DNA of 64,000 bases from Aquipseudomonas ullengensis. GTDB taxonomy: Bacteria; Pseudomonadota; Gammaproteobacteria; Pseudomonadales; Pseudomonadaceae. Location: the NCBI RefSeq assembly GCF_014174475.1, contig NZ_JACJUD010000006.1:62001-126000 (forward strand), given 5' to 3'. The translations under genes and the position numbers were made by a program. Under the pieces are notes generated by a model. That model ran no database searches, was not told the origin of the DNA, and saw only the letters and a program-made list of their open reading frames with translations. Positions 8,146 through 17,400 of the stretch are shown here, piece after piece (positions within the stretch are counted from its first letter, which is position 1; every line of letters starts with the position of its first letter).

Positions 8146-9099
8146 TTACAGCTTGTGCCGCGCCGCATACAAACAAACCATCTCCATCGCCAGGGTGGCG
8201 CCTGCCAGGGCGGTGACTTCGGCGTTGTCGTAGGGCGGCGCCACTTCCACCACGTCCATGCCAACCAGGTTGATGCCACGCAGGCCGCGCAGAATTTCCA
8301 ACGCCTGGTGGCTACTGAGGCCGCCGCACACCGGGGTACCGGTGCCGGGGGCAAACGCCGGGTCGAGGCAATCGATGTCGAAGGTCAGGTACACCGGGTT
8401 ATCACCGACGCGGGCGCGGATGCGCTCGGCGATCTGCTCCGGTGTATGCCGGTGCACTTCGCGTGCATCCAGCACCTGGAAGCCCATCACGTCATCGTTG
8501 GTGGTGCGCAGGCCGACCTGCACCGAACGAGCCGGGTCGACCAGGCCGTCCTTGGCCGCGTGGTAGAACATGGTGCCGTGGTCGATGCGCGCACCCTCCT
8601 CGTCCGGCCAGGTGTCGCTGTGGGCGTCGAAGTGGATCAACGACAGCGGGCCATGTTTCTTCGCATGAGCCTTGAGCAGCGGGTAACTGATGAAGTGGTC
8701 GCCACCCAGGGTGAGCATCGCGCAACCGGCGGCGAGGATCTTGTCGGCATGGGCCTCGATCATCGCCGGCGTGTCCTGCGGCGTGCCGTGGTCGAAATAG
8801 CAGTCGCCATAGTCGATGCAGGCCAGCAGATCGAACGGATCGAACTCCCAGGGGAAGTGCCGGGCCCAGGCGGACTGGATCGAGGCGGCACGGATCGCCC
8901 GCGGGCCGAAGCGGCTGCCCGGCCGGTTGGTGGTGGCGGTGTCGAACGGTACGCCGCTGATCACCAGGTCCACGCCACGCAGGTCACGGGTATAACGGCG
9001 GCGCATGAAGCTGGTGATGCCGGCGTAGGTCGGTTCGGCGGCGGTGCCGTACAGGCTGGCACGGGTGATGGCCTGGTCGTTGTCGAAGGCTTGGTCCAT
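8146..9099 (-). CDS. speB: Ureohydrolase: agmatinase or guanidinobutyrase type
   Basis: 317 residues from the ATG at 9099 (AGGAAAGGA 3-11 bases upstream); a longer frame to 9231 would overlap the upstream gene. The manganese signatures are all present: GGDHF (His135), FDAHSD (Asp158, His160, Asp162) and TFDIDCLDPAFAPGTGTP (Asp241, Asp243). The family hydrolyses guanidino compounds to urea plus an amine. The TNRPGSRFGPRAIR segment is shared by agmatinases and guanidinobutyrases, so the substrate is not fixed by sequence. It begins 10 bases after a polyamine-type binding protein gene, pointing to agmatine or another guanidino/polyamine compound. The symbol speB is a family-level label. Confidence 0.85.
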   Translation of the reverse strand: MDQAFDNDQAITRASLYGTAAEPTYAGITSFMRRRYTRDLRGVDLVISGVPFDTATTNRPGSRFGPRAIRAASIQSAWARHFPWEFDPFDLLACIDYGDCYFDHGTPQDTPAMIEAHADKILAAGCAMLTLGGDHFISYPLLKAHAKKHGPLSLIHFDAHSDTWPDEEGARIDHGTMFYHAAKDGLVDPARSVQVGLRTTNDDVMGFQVLDAREVHRHTPEQIAERIRARVGDNPVYLTFDIDCLDPAFAPGTGTPVCGGLSSHQALEILRGLRGINLVGMDVVEVAPPYDNAEVTALAGATLAMEMVCLYAARHKL

Positions 9100-9109
9100 G
9101 GTCCTTTCC

Positions 9110-10183
9110 TCAGTATTGGGTGCGGAAGCTGGTCCACAGGCGGGTGCGCTGGCGCTGGGTGGCGAGCGGCAGGATCTGCTCGGTAAACAGCTTGGCGCGC
9201 ACGGCCTGCGGCGGGTAGATATCCGGATCACCGCTCACCGCGGCGTCGAGCAACGGGGTGGCGGCGCGGTTGGCGTTGGCGAAGAACAGGCTGTTGGTCA
9301 GCTCGGCAATCGCCTGCGGCTGAAGCATGTAGTCGATGAACTCGCGTGCCTGCACCGGGTGCGGGGCATCGACGGGAATGGCCAGGGTGTCGAACCACAG
9401 CAGCGTGCCTTCCCTGGGAATCCGATAGACCACCTCGAACGCCTGCTTGGTCTCGGCGGCCCTTGCGGCAGCCATGCCGGCGTCTCCGGTGTAGGTCAGC
9501 GCCAGGCAGATCTCACCCTTGGCCAGGTCGTCGATCTGCCGGCTCTGGCCGATGTAGCGCAGGTTGGGTTGCAGCTGGTCGAGCAGCGTCTTCACCGCCG
9601 CCAGGTCATCCGGGTTGCTGCCGTAAGGCGCCTTGCCCAGGTAGTTGAGGGCAACGGCCAGCACCTCTTGCGGCGAGTCGAGCACGGCGATGCCACAGTC
9701 CTTCAGCTTGCTCGCGTACTCGGGCTTGAACAGCAGATCGAGGCTGTCCAGTGGCACACCCGGCAGGCGCTTTTCCACTGCCTGGCGGTTGATGCCCAGG
9801 CCGACCGTGCCCCAGGTGTACGGCACGCCGTACTGGTTGCCCGGGTCGACGCTGGCCAGCTTGGCCAGCAGCTCGGGGTCGAGGTTGCCGGCGTTGGCCA
9901 GCGTCCCGACCGGCTGCAATGCCTTGGCCTGTACCGCACGGGCCAGCACGCTGGACGAGGGGAACACCACGTCGTAACCGCTGCCGCCGGTGAGCAGCTT
10001 GCTCTCCAGTACCTCGGCACTGTCGAAGGTGTCGTACTTGATCTTGATACCGCTCTCGGCCTGGAACTTCTGCAGGGCCTGCGGCGCCACATAGTCGGCC
10101 CAGTTGTAGAGGTTCAGCACGTTCTCCTGCGCCTGCAGCGGCAAGGTGAAGGCGAGCAAAAACAGGCTTGCGACAAGACGCAT
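9110..10183 (-). CDS. Periplasmic polyamine-type substrate-binding protein (PotD/PotF family)
   Basis: 357 residues from the ATG at 10183 (GGAG upstream); the frame is open to 10312 but lacks a better start. Signal peptide MRLVASLFLLAFTLPLQAQ is cleaved near residue 19. The mature protein starts ENVLNLYNWADYV, a hallmark of spermidine/putrescine-binding proteins, and continues with YDVVFPSS and an ALTYTGDAG segment. No permease or ATPase genes are next to it, so it must use a transporter encoded elsewhere. It is the first gene of a two-gene unit with the ureohydrolase, divergent from a LysR gene, which suggests substrate capture followed by guanidino hydrolysis. Confidence 0.85.
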   Translation of the reverse strand: MRLVASLFLLAFTLPLQAQENVLNLYNWADYVAPQALQKFQAESGIKIKYDTFDSAEVLESKLLTGGSGYDVVFPSSSVLARAVQAKALQPVGTLANAGNLDPELLAKLASVDPGNQYGVPYTWGTVGLGINRQAVEKRLPGVPLDSLDLLFKPEYASKLKDCGIAVLDSPQEVLAVALNYLGKAPYGSNPDDLAAVKTLLDQLQPNLRYIGQSRQIDDLAKGEICLALTYTGDAGMAAARAAETKQAFEVVYRIPREGTLLWFDTLAIPVDAPHPVQAREFIDYMLQPQAIAELTNSLFFANANRAATPLLDAAVSGDPDIYPPQAVRAKLFTEQILPLATQRQRTRLWTSFRTQY

Positions 10184-10265
10184 GGTGGAGCTCCTCCGGC
10201 AGTCATCGGTTGGCCGTCCCTCTCTGCTGGAGGTTCTGGATAACGGCATCCTGCGCCGGGCATTG

Positions 10266-10283
10266 CTTCGGATAAATACGAAG
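10266..10283. promoter_or_regulatory. Dyad operator in the divergent LysR/polyamine promoter region
   Basis: CTTCG-GATAAATA-CGAAG is a perfect 5-bp dyad with an AT-rich centre, between the starts at 10183 and 10327. It contains the T-N11-A form typical of LysR boxes and sits 44-61 bases upstream of the LysR gene. Confidence 0.5.
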
Positions 10284-10326
10284 TGATCTACTCTGGCATC
10301 TACAAGAATCAATGTATGGAGCCCAC

Positions 10327-11226
10327 ATGCTCAGCCAGGTCCGCGACCTCGATCTGCAACTGCTGCGCCTCTTCGTGGTGGTCGTGGAAAGTGGCGGTTT
10401 CAGCGCCGCCCAGGGTGAACTGGGGATCGGCCAGTCGACCATCAGCACGCAGATGGCCAAGCTGGAAACCCGCCTGGGGTTTCGCCTGTGCGAGCGCGGC
10501 AAGGCCGGCTTCCGCCTGACGCCCAAGGGCGAGCAGGTACTGGCGGCCACACGCAAGCTGTTTGGCGCCATCGAGCTGTTCAAGGGCGAAGCCCAAGGCA
10601 TGGCCGACAAGCTGCTCGGCGAGCTCAGCATCGGCCTCTCCGAGGCGCTCGATGCCAGCGTGTTGCAACGCGTTGCCACGGCCATCGGGCGTTTTCGTCA
10701 GCGCAACCAGGCGGTGCAGATCGAACTGATCAGCGCCACCCCCGCCGAGCTGGAGCGGCGCCTGCTGCAGGATCAACTGCACCTGGCGATCGGCTATTTC
10801 TCCGGCAGCCAGAGCGCACTGGATTACCAGCCGCTGTTCAGCGAAGAGCAGCGGCTGTACTGCGCCCTGGGCCACCCGCTGTTCGCCAAGCCGCAGATCA
10901 GCAGCGCCGATCTCGACAGCTGCGACCGCGTGCTGCACCCCTACCGCTTCATCACCGCCGACGAGCCCTGGCAGGCCGGCACCAGCAGTGCGCGTTGCGA
11001 GCAGGTCGAGGGCAGCCTGGCGTTCATCCTCTCTGGCGCGCACATCGGCTACCTGCCCGAACACATCGCCGCGCCCTGGGAAGCAGGCGGCCAATTGCGT
11101 GCCCTGCTACCGAACGAGCAGAACTTCAGCGTGCAGTTTCGTTTGAGCAACCACCGTGGCCGCCAACCCAGCGAAGCCCAGCAGGCCCTGCGCGAGGACC
11201 TGCTGGCAGCCTTCGCCGATAGCTAG
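10327..11226 (+). CDS. LysR-family regulator, divergent from the polyamine/ureohydrolase unit
   Basis: 299 residues from the ATG at 10327, preferred over 10312 because GGAG lies 6 bases upstream. The N-terminal helix-turn-helix reads LFVVVVESGGFSAAQGELGI then QSTISTQMAKLETRLGFRLC. The C-terminal effector domain follows at ~90-290. It probably controls the divergent binding protein and ureohydrolase genes through the dyad at 10266-10283. Its TAG stop lies in a CTAG palindrome shared with the stop of the convergent small gene. Confidence 0.87.
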   Translation: MLSQVRDLDLQLLRLFVVVVESGGFSAAQGELGIGQSTISTQMAKLETRLGFRLCERGKAGFRLTPKGEQVLAATRKLFGAIELFKGEAQGMADKLLGELSIGLSEALDASVLQRVATAIGRFRQRNQAVQIELISATPAELERRLLQDQLHLAIGYFSGSQSALDYQPLFSEEQRLYCALGHPLFAKPQISSADLDSCDRVLHPYRFITADEPWQAGTSSARCEQVEGSLAFILSGAHIGYLPEHIAAPWEAGGQLRALLPNEQNFSVQFRLSNHRGRQPSEAQQALREDLLAAFADS

Positions 11227-11390
11227 CCCGGCGTTCGCTGGCGCAGCTGGTCAGACAGGCCATCGAGGCGTTGCAGGGTGAGCAGGATTTCCTCGTGGAT
11301 CAGCTGGCGCTCGGGTAGCGCGCTGGCACTCAGCGGCTCCTCGGCTTCCAGCTGATAACGCGGGTCGAAGAACAGATCGAACGTATCCAT
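11223..11390 (-). CDS. Small acidic protein of unknown function
   Basis: 55 residues starting MDTFDLFFDPRYQLEAEEPL from the ATG at 11390, with GAGGAAA 6 bases upstream. It is strongly acidic at the front with an amphipathic helical second half (HEEILLTLQRLDGLSDQLRQ). It resembles no family I recognise. It converges on the LysR gene and the two stop codons overlap in CTAG (11223-11226). The good SD and codon use support a real gene. Confidence 0.6.
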   Translation of the reverse strand: MDTFDLFFDPRYQLEAEEPLSASALPERQLIHEEILLTLQRLDGLSDQLRQRTPG

Positions 11391-11683
11391 GGCGATTTCC
11401 TCACAGTTAACGGGGCGGCATACGGCCGCTGGCGCGTTGGGGCAGTGATGGCACAGCACAGGAGTTGTTCTTGTTGCGTCAGCCTGACGTGCGCAGGTGA
11501 CGTTTTGTTGAAGCGTCGGCCTTGCACCGACGCCTGGTCAATTTCTGCGCAATAGCGCCCGGGGTCAAGCACCAGCGCCGCCACCTGACGCCCGGCAAGC
11601 AGCCCGATGGCTGCCGTCTATAGTGTCTATTCCGCTCTTTCCAGCCATCCGGCAGTCCATACACTTCAGTTTGAGGAGTCATC

Positions 11684-12244
11684 ATGAGCAAGGTTCACAC
11701 CGTTGCCGTACTCGTCGGCAGCCTGCGCAAGGCGTCGATCAACCGCAAACTCGCCCTGGCCCTGGCCGAACTCGCGCCGCCCTCGCTGAAACTGCAGATC
11801 GTCGAGATCGGCGAGCTGCCGCTGTACAACGAAGACATCGACGTCAGCCCGGCGCCCGCGCCTTATGTGACCTTCCGTGAGCAGGTGAAAGCCGCCGATG
11901 CGCTGCTGTTCGTTACCCCGGAATACAACCGCTCGGTACCGGCACCGCTGAAGAACGCCATCGATGTGGGCTCGCGGCCCTACGGCCAGAGCGCCTTCAG
12001 CGGCAAACCCGGTGCCGTACTCAGCGCATCGCCCGGCGCGGTTGGCGGCTTCGGCGCCAACCACCACCTGCGCCAGTCGCTGGTGTTCCTCGATGTGCCG
12101 GTACTGCAGCAGCCGGAGGCCTACCTGGGCGGCGCCGGCAGCTTCTTCGACGACAACGGCAAGCTGAACGATGGCGTACGCGGTTTTCTGCAGAAATTCA
12201 TCGACGCCTATGCCGCCTGGGTCGAACTGAACGCCAAGGGTTAA
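11684..12244 (+). CDS. NADPH-dependent FMN reductase (ChrR/quinone reductase type)
   Basis: 186 residues with GAGGAGT upstream of the ATG. The flavodoxin-like fold shows the FMN phosphate loop GSLRKASINRKL (~12-23) and the second flavin loop PEYNRSVPAPLKNAID (~78-93), both hallmarks of the NAD(P)H:FMN reductase/ChrR family. Members reduce quinones, chromate or azo compounds as soluble cytoplasmic dimers or tetramers; the natural substrate is usually a quinone. It appears monocistronic. The stop TAA borders a 142-bp repeat element that separates it from the convergent flagellin gene. Confidence 0.88.
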   Translation: MSKVHTVAVLVGSLRKASINRKLALALAELAPPSLKLQIVEIGELPLYNEDIDVSPAPAPYVTFREQVKAADALLFVTPEYNRSVPAPLKNAIDVGSRPYGQSAFSGKPGAVLSASPGAVGGFGANHHLRQSLVFLDVPVLQQPEAYLGGAGSFFDDNGKLNDGVRGFLQKFIDAYAAWVELNAKG

Positions 12245-12385
12245 GAACCTATTTACGGTCTTTTGAGCTAGAGCCAGGCAAGGCGAGATTTGGCGAGGGC
12301 GCGGAGTTTACGAGCTGTAAATGAGCAGCCCGAGCCAAATCTCAACGCCGCATGGCCGACGATCAAGAGGTCGTAGATAGGTTCT
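12244..12385. repeat. 142-bp dispersed repeat element, copy 1, between two convergent stop codons
   Basis: The ends AGAACCTAT and ATAGGTTCT are inverted repeats, extended imperfectly for about 22 bases. An inner inverted pair is GAGATTTGGC and GCCAAATCTC. The central 26 bases (12301-12326) match those at 35684-35709 on the other strand with one difference. The element exactly fills the space between the FMN reductase TAA (12242-12244) and the flagellin TGA (12385-12387), and can fold into a long hairpin. Confidence 0.8.
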
Positions 12386-13872
12386 CAGATCGACTGCAGC
12401 AGGGTCAGGATCAGCTGCGGCTGCTGATTGGCCTGCGCCAGCATGGCGGTCTGCGCCTGCTGCAGGATCTGGTTCCTGACCAGCTCGGACATCTCGCTCG
12501 CGTAGTCCGTATCGCGGATACGGCTGCGCGCCGCCGAGAGGTTTTCCGACATGTTCATCAGGTTGGCGATGGTGAAATCCAGGCGGTTCTGCACCGCGCC
12601 CATCTCCGCCCGGGCACTGTCGATCATCTCCAGGGCGCCATCGATCACGCCGAGGGCGGTCTGCGCGCCGATATCACTGCGCAGGTCGACCTCGCTGATG
12701 CGCTGCAGACTGCTGAAGTTATTGCTCACGCTGCCATCGATGGTCGCCGCGCTGGCCTGAACGCTGAACGACTCGCCGCTGCTCAAACGAACCACGCCAA
12801 TCGCACGCAAGGCCGAGGTATCGGTCAGCGTCGCCACGGCGGCGGTCAGCGCCTCTTCGCCGGTGTAGTCGAGGCTCTGCGCCTGGGCAGTGCCGGCCTG
12901 CTCGGACTGGAAGGCGTCCAGGACGATATCGTCGCCGGCCTCGCTGGTCAGCAGCAACTGGCCGTCCTTGATGCTCGCGGTGATACCGGTGGTGATGCTC
13001 TGATCGTTGATCGCCTCGACCAGCGAGCCAAGGTCACCATCCTCGATGCTGGCGTGGATCTGCACCGCCTTGCTGTTGGCCCCGTAGAGGTCGAAGGTAT
13101 AGGTATCGTCCTCGCTGAAGCTCAGTTGCAGCAACGTCCTGGCATCGGCCGTTACCCCCGTCGTGTCCTGGCGCAAATTGATCGCGCGGGCCACCGACTT
13201 GGCTGAACCTTCAACGGCAAAGGTCGAGGCCTTGCGACCGCTCACGGTGAGGTCGCCACTGACCAGGTTGGCCGGAATCGCGCCGGTCTGTTGCAACAGC
13301 CCGCCCAGTTGATCGTTCGATGCACTGCCAGCCGTGCCGCTGACCAGGTCGCGGGTATTGCTGCCCAAGGCCGCCGAGCCGTAGTTGCCCAATCCGATAC
13401 CAATGGCCTCGAAGGCATTGGCGCCCACCTGGAAGGCACTGGAGCCGAAACTGCCATTGAGCAACTTGCGCCCGCCAAAGGTGGTGGTTTCGGCAATCCG
13501 GCTCAGCTCCTGCTGCAACTGCGCCACTTCCTCGTTGATCGCGCTGCGCTCGCTCGCGCCATTCGAACCGTTGGCCGACTGCAGGGCCAGCTCACGCATG
13601 CGTTGGAGAATACTGGTCGACTGCTGCAGCGCGCCTTCGGCGGTTTGCGCCAGGGAGATGCCGTCGTTGGCGTTGCGGATGGCCACGCCGAAACCGCTGA
13701 TCTGGCTACTCAGGCGATTGGATATCTGCAGCCCGGCGGCATCGTCCTTGGCACTGTTGATGCGGAAGCCGGTGGACAGCCGCTGCATGGAAACCGCCAG
13801 CGCACGCGACGTCTCATTCATGGCGCGCTGAATGCTCATGGAGGAAACGTTGGTGTTGAGGGTAAGCGCCAT
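12385..13872 (-). CDS. fliC: Flagellin, solitary locus
   Basis: 495 residues. The conserved N-terminal D0/D1 region starts MALTLNTNVSSMSIQRAMNE and includes LSTGFRINSAKDDAAGLQIS. The C-terminal D1/D0 region is also present (LDFTIANLMNMSENLSAARS, IRDTDYASEMSELVRNQILQ). The central 150-370 region is the variable surface domain. It has its own sigma-28 promoter and AGGA 8 bases before the ATG. No other flagellar gene lies nearby, so it may be a second or alternative flagellin outside the main cluster. That cannot be decided from the window. Confidence 0.92.
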   Translation of the reverse strand: MALTLNTNVSSMSIQRAMNETSRALAVSMQRLSTGFRINSAKDDAAGLQISNRLSSQISGFGVAIRNANDGISLAQTAEGALQQSTSILQRMRELALQSANGSNGASERSAINEEVAQLQQELSRIAETTTFGGRKLLNGSFGSSAFQVGANAFEAIGIGLGNYGSAALGSNTRDLVSGTAGSASNDQLGGLLQQTGAIPANLVSGDLTVSGRKASTFAVEGSAKSVARAINLRQDTTGVTADARTLLQLSFSEDDTYTFDLYGANSKAVQIHASIEDGDLGSLVEAINDQSITTGITASIKDGQLLLTSEAGDDIVLDAFQSEQAGTAQAQSLDYTGEEALTAAVATLTDTSALRAIGVVRLSSGESFSVQASAATIDGSVSNNFSSLQRISEVDLRSDIGAQTALGVIDGALEMIDSARAEMGAVQNRLDFTIANLMNMSENLSAARSRIRDTDYASEMSELVRNQILQQAQTAMLAQANQQPQLILTLLQSI

Positions 13873-13943
13873 GCCGACAGTCCTGTTGGCGACCCCGGCT
13901 ACCTTGCTGGAGTCGGACAGACGAGTTTTCGGCTGTCAGCAGG

Positions 13944-13970
13944 TCATCGGCAGCGACTGGCACTCCTTTA
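13944..13970 (-). promoter_or_regulatory. Sigma-28 (FliA) promoter of the flagellin gene
   Basis: Read on the minus strand: TAAA, exactly 15 bases, then GCCGATGA, against the consensus TAAA-N15-GCCGATAA (one mismatch). The -10 lies about 72 bases upstream of the flagellin ATG. Confidence 0.85.
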
Positions 13971-14006
13971 ACAACACAGTATCGAGCCTGACCGGCGGCG
14001 CACGCT

Positions 14007-14438
14007 TTACCAGCAGGTGTTCGCCGACTCGCTGCCCGTCACGCCGCGCTCACCGGCGCCGTTGAGGGTGAAGTCGAGGCATTCGCTGTCGGCGGCCTGC
14101 GTGCCCTGAACGGTTGCCGTCAGCACATAGCCGGCATCCTCGTCACCACCTTCAGCCAGGGACAGCTGGTAGTAGGCGTTATCACTGGCGCCATTGTTGC
14201 GCAGGCCGAGATTGCTCATCTCGCCATCCGACGTCACATAGCTGTTGTTCTGCGCGTAGTAGCGCTCTTCACGCGCCGCCGTTTCGTTCAGCAGGGCAAT
14301 GGCATCGGCGCGGTGGGCCTTGAGCACGTACTTCTGGTAGCTGGGCAGCGCAATCGACACGAGGATGCCAAGGATGATCACGGTGACCATCATCTCGATC
14401 AGGGTAAACGCTGCCTGTTGTCTGTTACGCACCGCCAT
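14007..14438 (-). CDS. pilE: Type IV pilus minor pilin PilE
   Basis: 143 residues from the ATG at 14438, which overlaps the pilY1 stop as ATGA. A GTG two codons later has better SD spacing to the AAGGAG. The leader MAVRNRQQA is followed by FTLIEMMVTVIILGILVSIA, the pilin helix with Glu at +5. Residue -1 is Ala instead of the near-invariant Gly. The C-terminus (LNGAGERG..NTCW) matches PilE ends, with a disulfide-capable Cys pair. In P. aeruginosa PilE is an initiation-complex minor pilin; it is the last gene of the fimU operon here too. Confidence 0.88.
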   Translation of the reverse strand: MAVRNRQQAAFTLIEMMVTVIILGILVSIALPSYQKYVLKAHRADAIALLNETAAREERYYAQNNSYVTSDGEMSNLGLRNNGASDNAYYQLSLAEGGDEDAGYVLTATVQGTQAADSECLDFTLNGAGERGVTGSESANTCW

Positions 14439-17400
14439 CACTCCTTGGTCTGAATCGCGCGCCAGCTCTGCCGGCCTGATGAGCTGGCACTGCCGGAAAG
14501 GGTTTCGCAGGTGTCCGAACCGCACACCACGATGTTGCCGTCGGCGTCGCGGGTCACCGTGAAGCCGCCGGTCAGGCCGTCCATCTCGGTGCCGGATACC
14601 GTGGCATCGCTGTAGCTGTCTTCTTCGTCGATGACGCCGTCGTTGTTCAGGTCCAGCGTCTCGAAACTGGTGCCACCGCCGGTATAGGGGTCGAGAGTCA
14701 GCAGCCAGGTGGTAACACCGTCGGCGCAAGGGTCTTCGTTGGGCGTCAGGGTGCTGACGATCAGCAGGTCGTCGGACACATAGGGGTTGTTGACCACCAT
14801 CTCGCCGGCCAGGGTGCTGCCGACCTTGAGGTCGAGGTACCAGCCGTATGTGTTGATGCTGCCGTCGTCGTTCAGCCAGTCGACTTCGTTGTCCGTCATG
14901 GTGCGGATGTTGGCGGTGACCGCGGTGCCACTGTTGTCGAAGGTGGCGGCGGTTTCCTCGGCCACGCTCTGCCCCACCAGCTTGCTACGGCTCAGTGTCG
15001 GCGTGCTGCTGGCGGTGCTGGCGGCCGTCGCGGCGCTGTCCCAGATGCCGTAGACACTCATGGCCACGGCGGTATTGGGGTCGGCGTCGGCGCTTTCCAG
15101 GTATTTACCGGTACCGAAGATGACGATGTAGCCGCTGCCGGTCGGGTGCTTGGCCAGGTAGGGGCGCGAGGTGATCGGCTGCGTCGTGCCGCTGGAACTG
15201 ACCGCCGAGTACAGCGGCTTGCCGCCGAAGGAAACCGCATAGGCCGACGAACTCGCACCGAGCAGGTCGAAGCGCCAGAGGTTGCCGTGCAGGTCGCCGG
15301 CGTACACGTAGTCACCGATCTGGTCACTGTCCACATCTGCGACATAGGGGCTGGCCAGGCCGTTGACCGCGACCGAGCTGTCGCTGGTAGTGAAGGCCTT
15401 GATCAGGCTGCCATCGGCCACGTCGATCAGGTACAGCACCGCCTTGTCGTTGTCGCTGTTGTAGCCGTTGCCGGCCACCACCGCCCAGTCACCATTGCTC
15501 AGGCGGGTTACCGCCGGCTTGGCGTAGGTGTAACCCAGCTCGCTATAGGCCGAGTCGTCGGAGCTGATTTCCCAGAGCAGGGAAATATTGTCCGGGTCGG
15601 TGACGTCCAGGGCGAACAGACTGCGGCCGCCGCCACGCAGGCTGCCGATCAGCACGCTGTGCCAGGCGCCGCCGAAGTACACATCGGCCTCGGTCGGTGA
15701 GCCATCGACGTAGTACTGGTGCGCGCTGCCGGTGTAATCCTCGTCGCTGAGCTTGTACAGGTTGCCGATCACTTCGCTGGGGATGAAGGCGAACTGCTCT
15801 GTGCCGTCTTCATCGAAGGCATGCAGCATGCCGTCGTTGGCGCCGACATAGATGCGCGTATCACGGCCGGCATGGGCGCTCTTGAAGTGGGTGTAGGAGT
15901 TGGAGTCACTGGCGCTCTGCCCTTCCGCGGCGTTCATCCGCGAGGCAAGGCGGCTGGGTTTGCGCACGATGGCCGGGGTCGAGTCGATGATGTCGCCGAG
16001 CACATGGGCGCGGCTGCGCAGCAGCGTGCCTTCGTTGCTGCGATCGCCCCGGATGAAGTCCACCCGCTGGCTGCCCAGGCTGTCGGTGACGGCCGCCAGG
16101 GTCTTGTTCAGCGTGGCCTTCTGCGCGGTACTGAGGTTGCTCCAGGTGAAATCTTGCAGCGTGCCGGTGCTGCTGGCCATCTTCACCACCCGCGAGCTGT
16201 AGGCGCTGTTGCCGCTGGCGTAGAGCGTGTCGAGGATGTCCTGGGCGCTCCAGACTTCCGCCTTGGTGCCGGCCACGGTGTTCTGCTGGTACTTCAGCAG
16301 GTCGCCGCTCCAGTCCTCGCTGGAGAACTTCGGGGTGTAGGTGTAGGTGTTGTAGGTGTTGCTGCCATCGCTATCGAGCAGCGGCGAGGTCACCGCCGGG
16401 CTGGCGGCGGCGCTGGTCTGCTCGGAGATGCGGCTGACGATCTGCTTCAACGCCTCCACCAGGTCACCCGGCGAATCCACGCTGAAGAACTCGCCACGTG
16501 CGTTGATCGCCGCGTGCCACATGTCATAGACGTTGTTGTCGCTGTTCGCCGCCGCGGCCGGCCAGCTCTTGGTGCCGGCCGCCAGGGCGGCATAATCACC
16601 GGAATAGGTGTCGCCGCCCCAGGCTGGATCGGTCAGCGCCGTACTCAGGCCCAGGCCGACCAGGTAGCTGACCATGTGCTGCCAGGTGGCCGGGTCGTTC
16701 TTCGGGTTCCAGTACTGGGTGGTGGCGTTGGTGCTGGTCTCTTCGGTGTAGGTCGGCACCTCGTCGTCCACGCTCTTCTGCGCATCGGTTGCCCAGTATT
16801 TGAACGTCAGGTCAGCCAGGGTATTGCCGGTGCTGTCCTTGTAGGGCGCAAGCGGGCTGTAGCCCTGCCCATCGGGCAGGGTCTGGATGGCATTGTCGTA
16901 TTCACCGTGGGTGCCGGCGGTAGTCCAGATACCGTCGGTGAGGGTGATGCTGTAGCTGGCGCGGCAGGAATAGATCGGTTTCTCGGTGCTGCCTGGCGAG
17001 TAGGCATACGGGCCGTTCGCGCCCGTCAGGCTGAGCGTGGCGCCAACCCGGTCGACGGCCTCGATCAGTGGCGTGCCCTGGTTGAAGTAGATATCCCCCA
17101 GCCACTGGAAGAACGAGGCGCGGTGGGCACCGGAGAAGTTGCGCAGGCGGTTGTCGTAGTAGCCGCTGCTGCTGTTGACCAGGCCGCGGCAGTAGAAGCT
17201 GGTGAGGTAGGAGCCGCTGCTGATGCAGGTATCGCTGGTACCCAGGGCCTGCCAGCTGAGGCGGGTACTGTCCGACAGCGTCGAGAAGGCCAGGTTGGCC
17301 GCCGACTGGGTGGCCAGCTGGCGGTTGCGGTAGAAGCTGTACCAGTTGGCGAAGTTCTGCCGCTCGTCCGCGCCATTGGTGCCCGAGCTGGCGGACACGG

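Noticed and set aside
8006..8233. 75-codon plus frame between the LysR and ureohydrolase genes
   Set aside because: It runs across the REP-like inverted pair and into the ureohydrolase gene; no coding signal.
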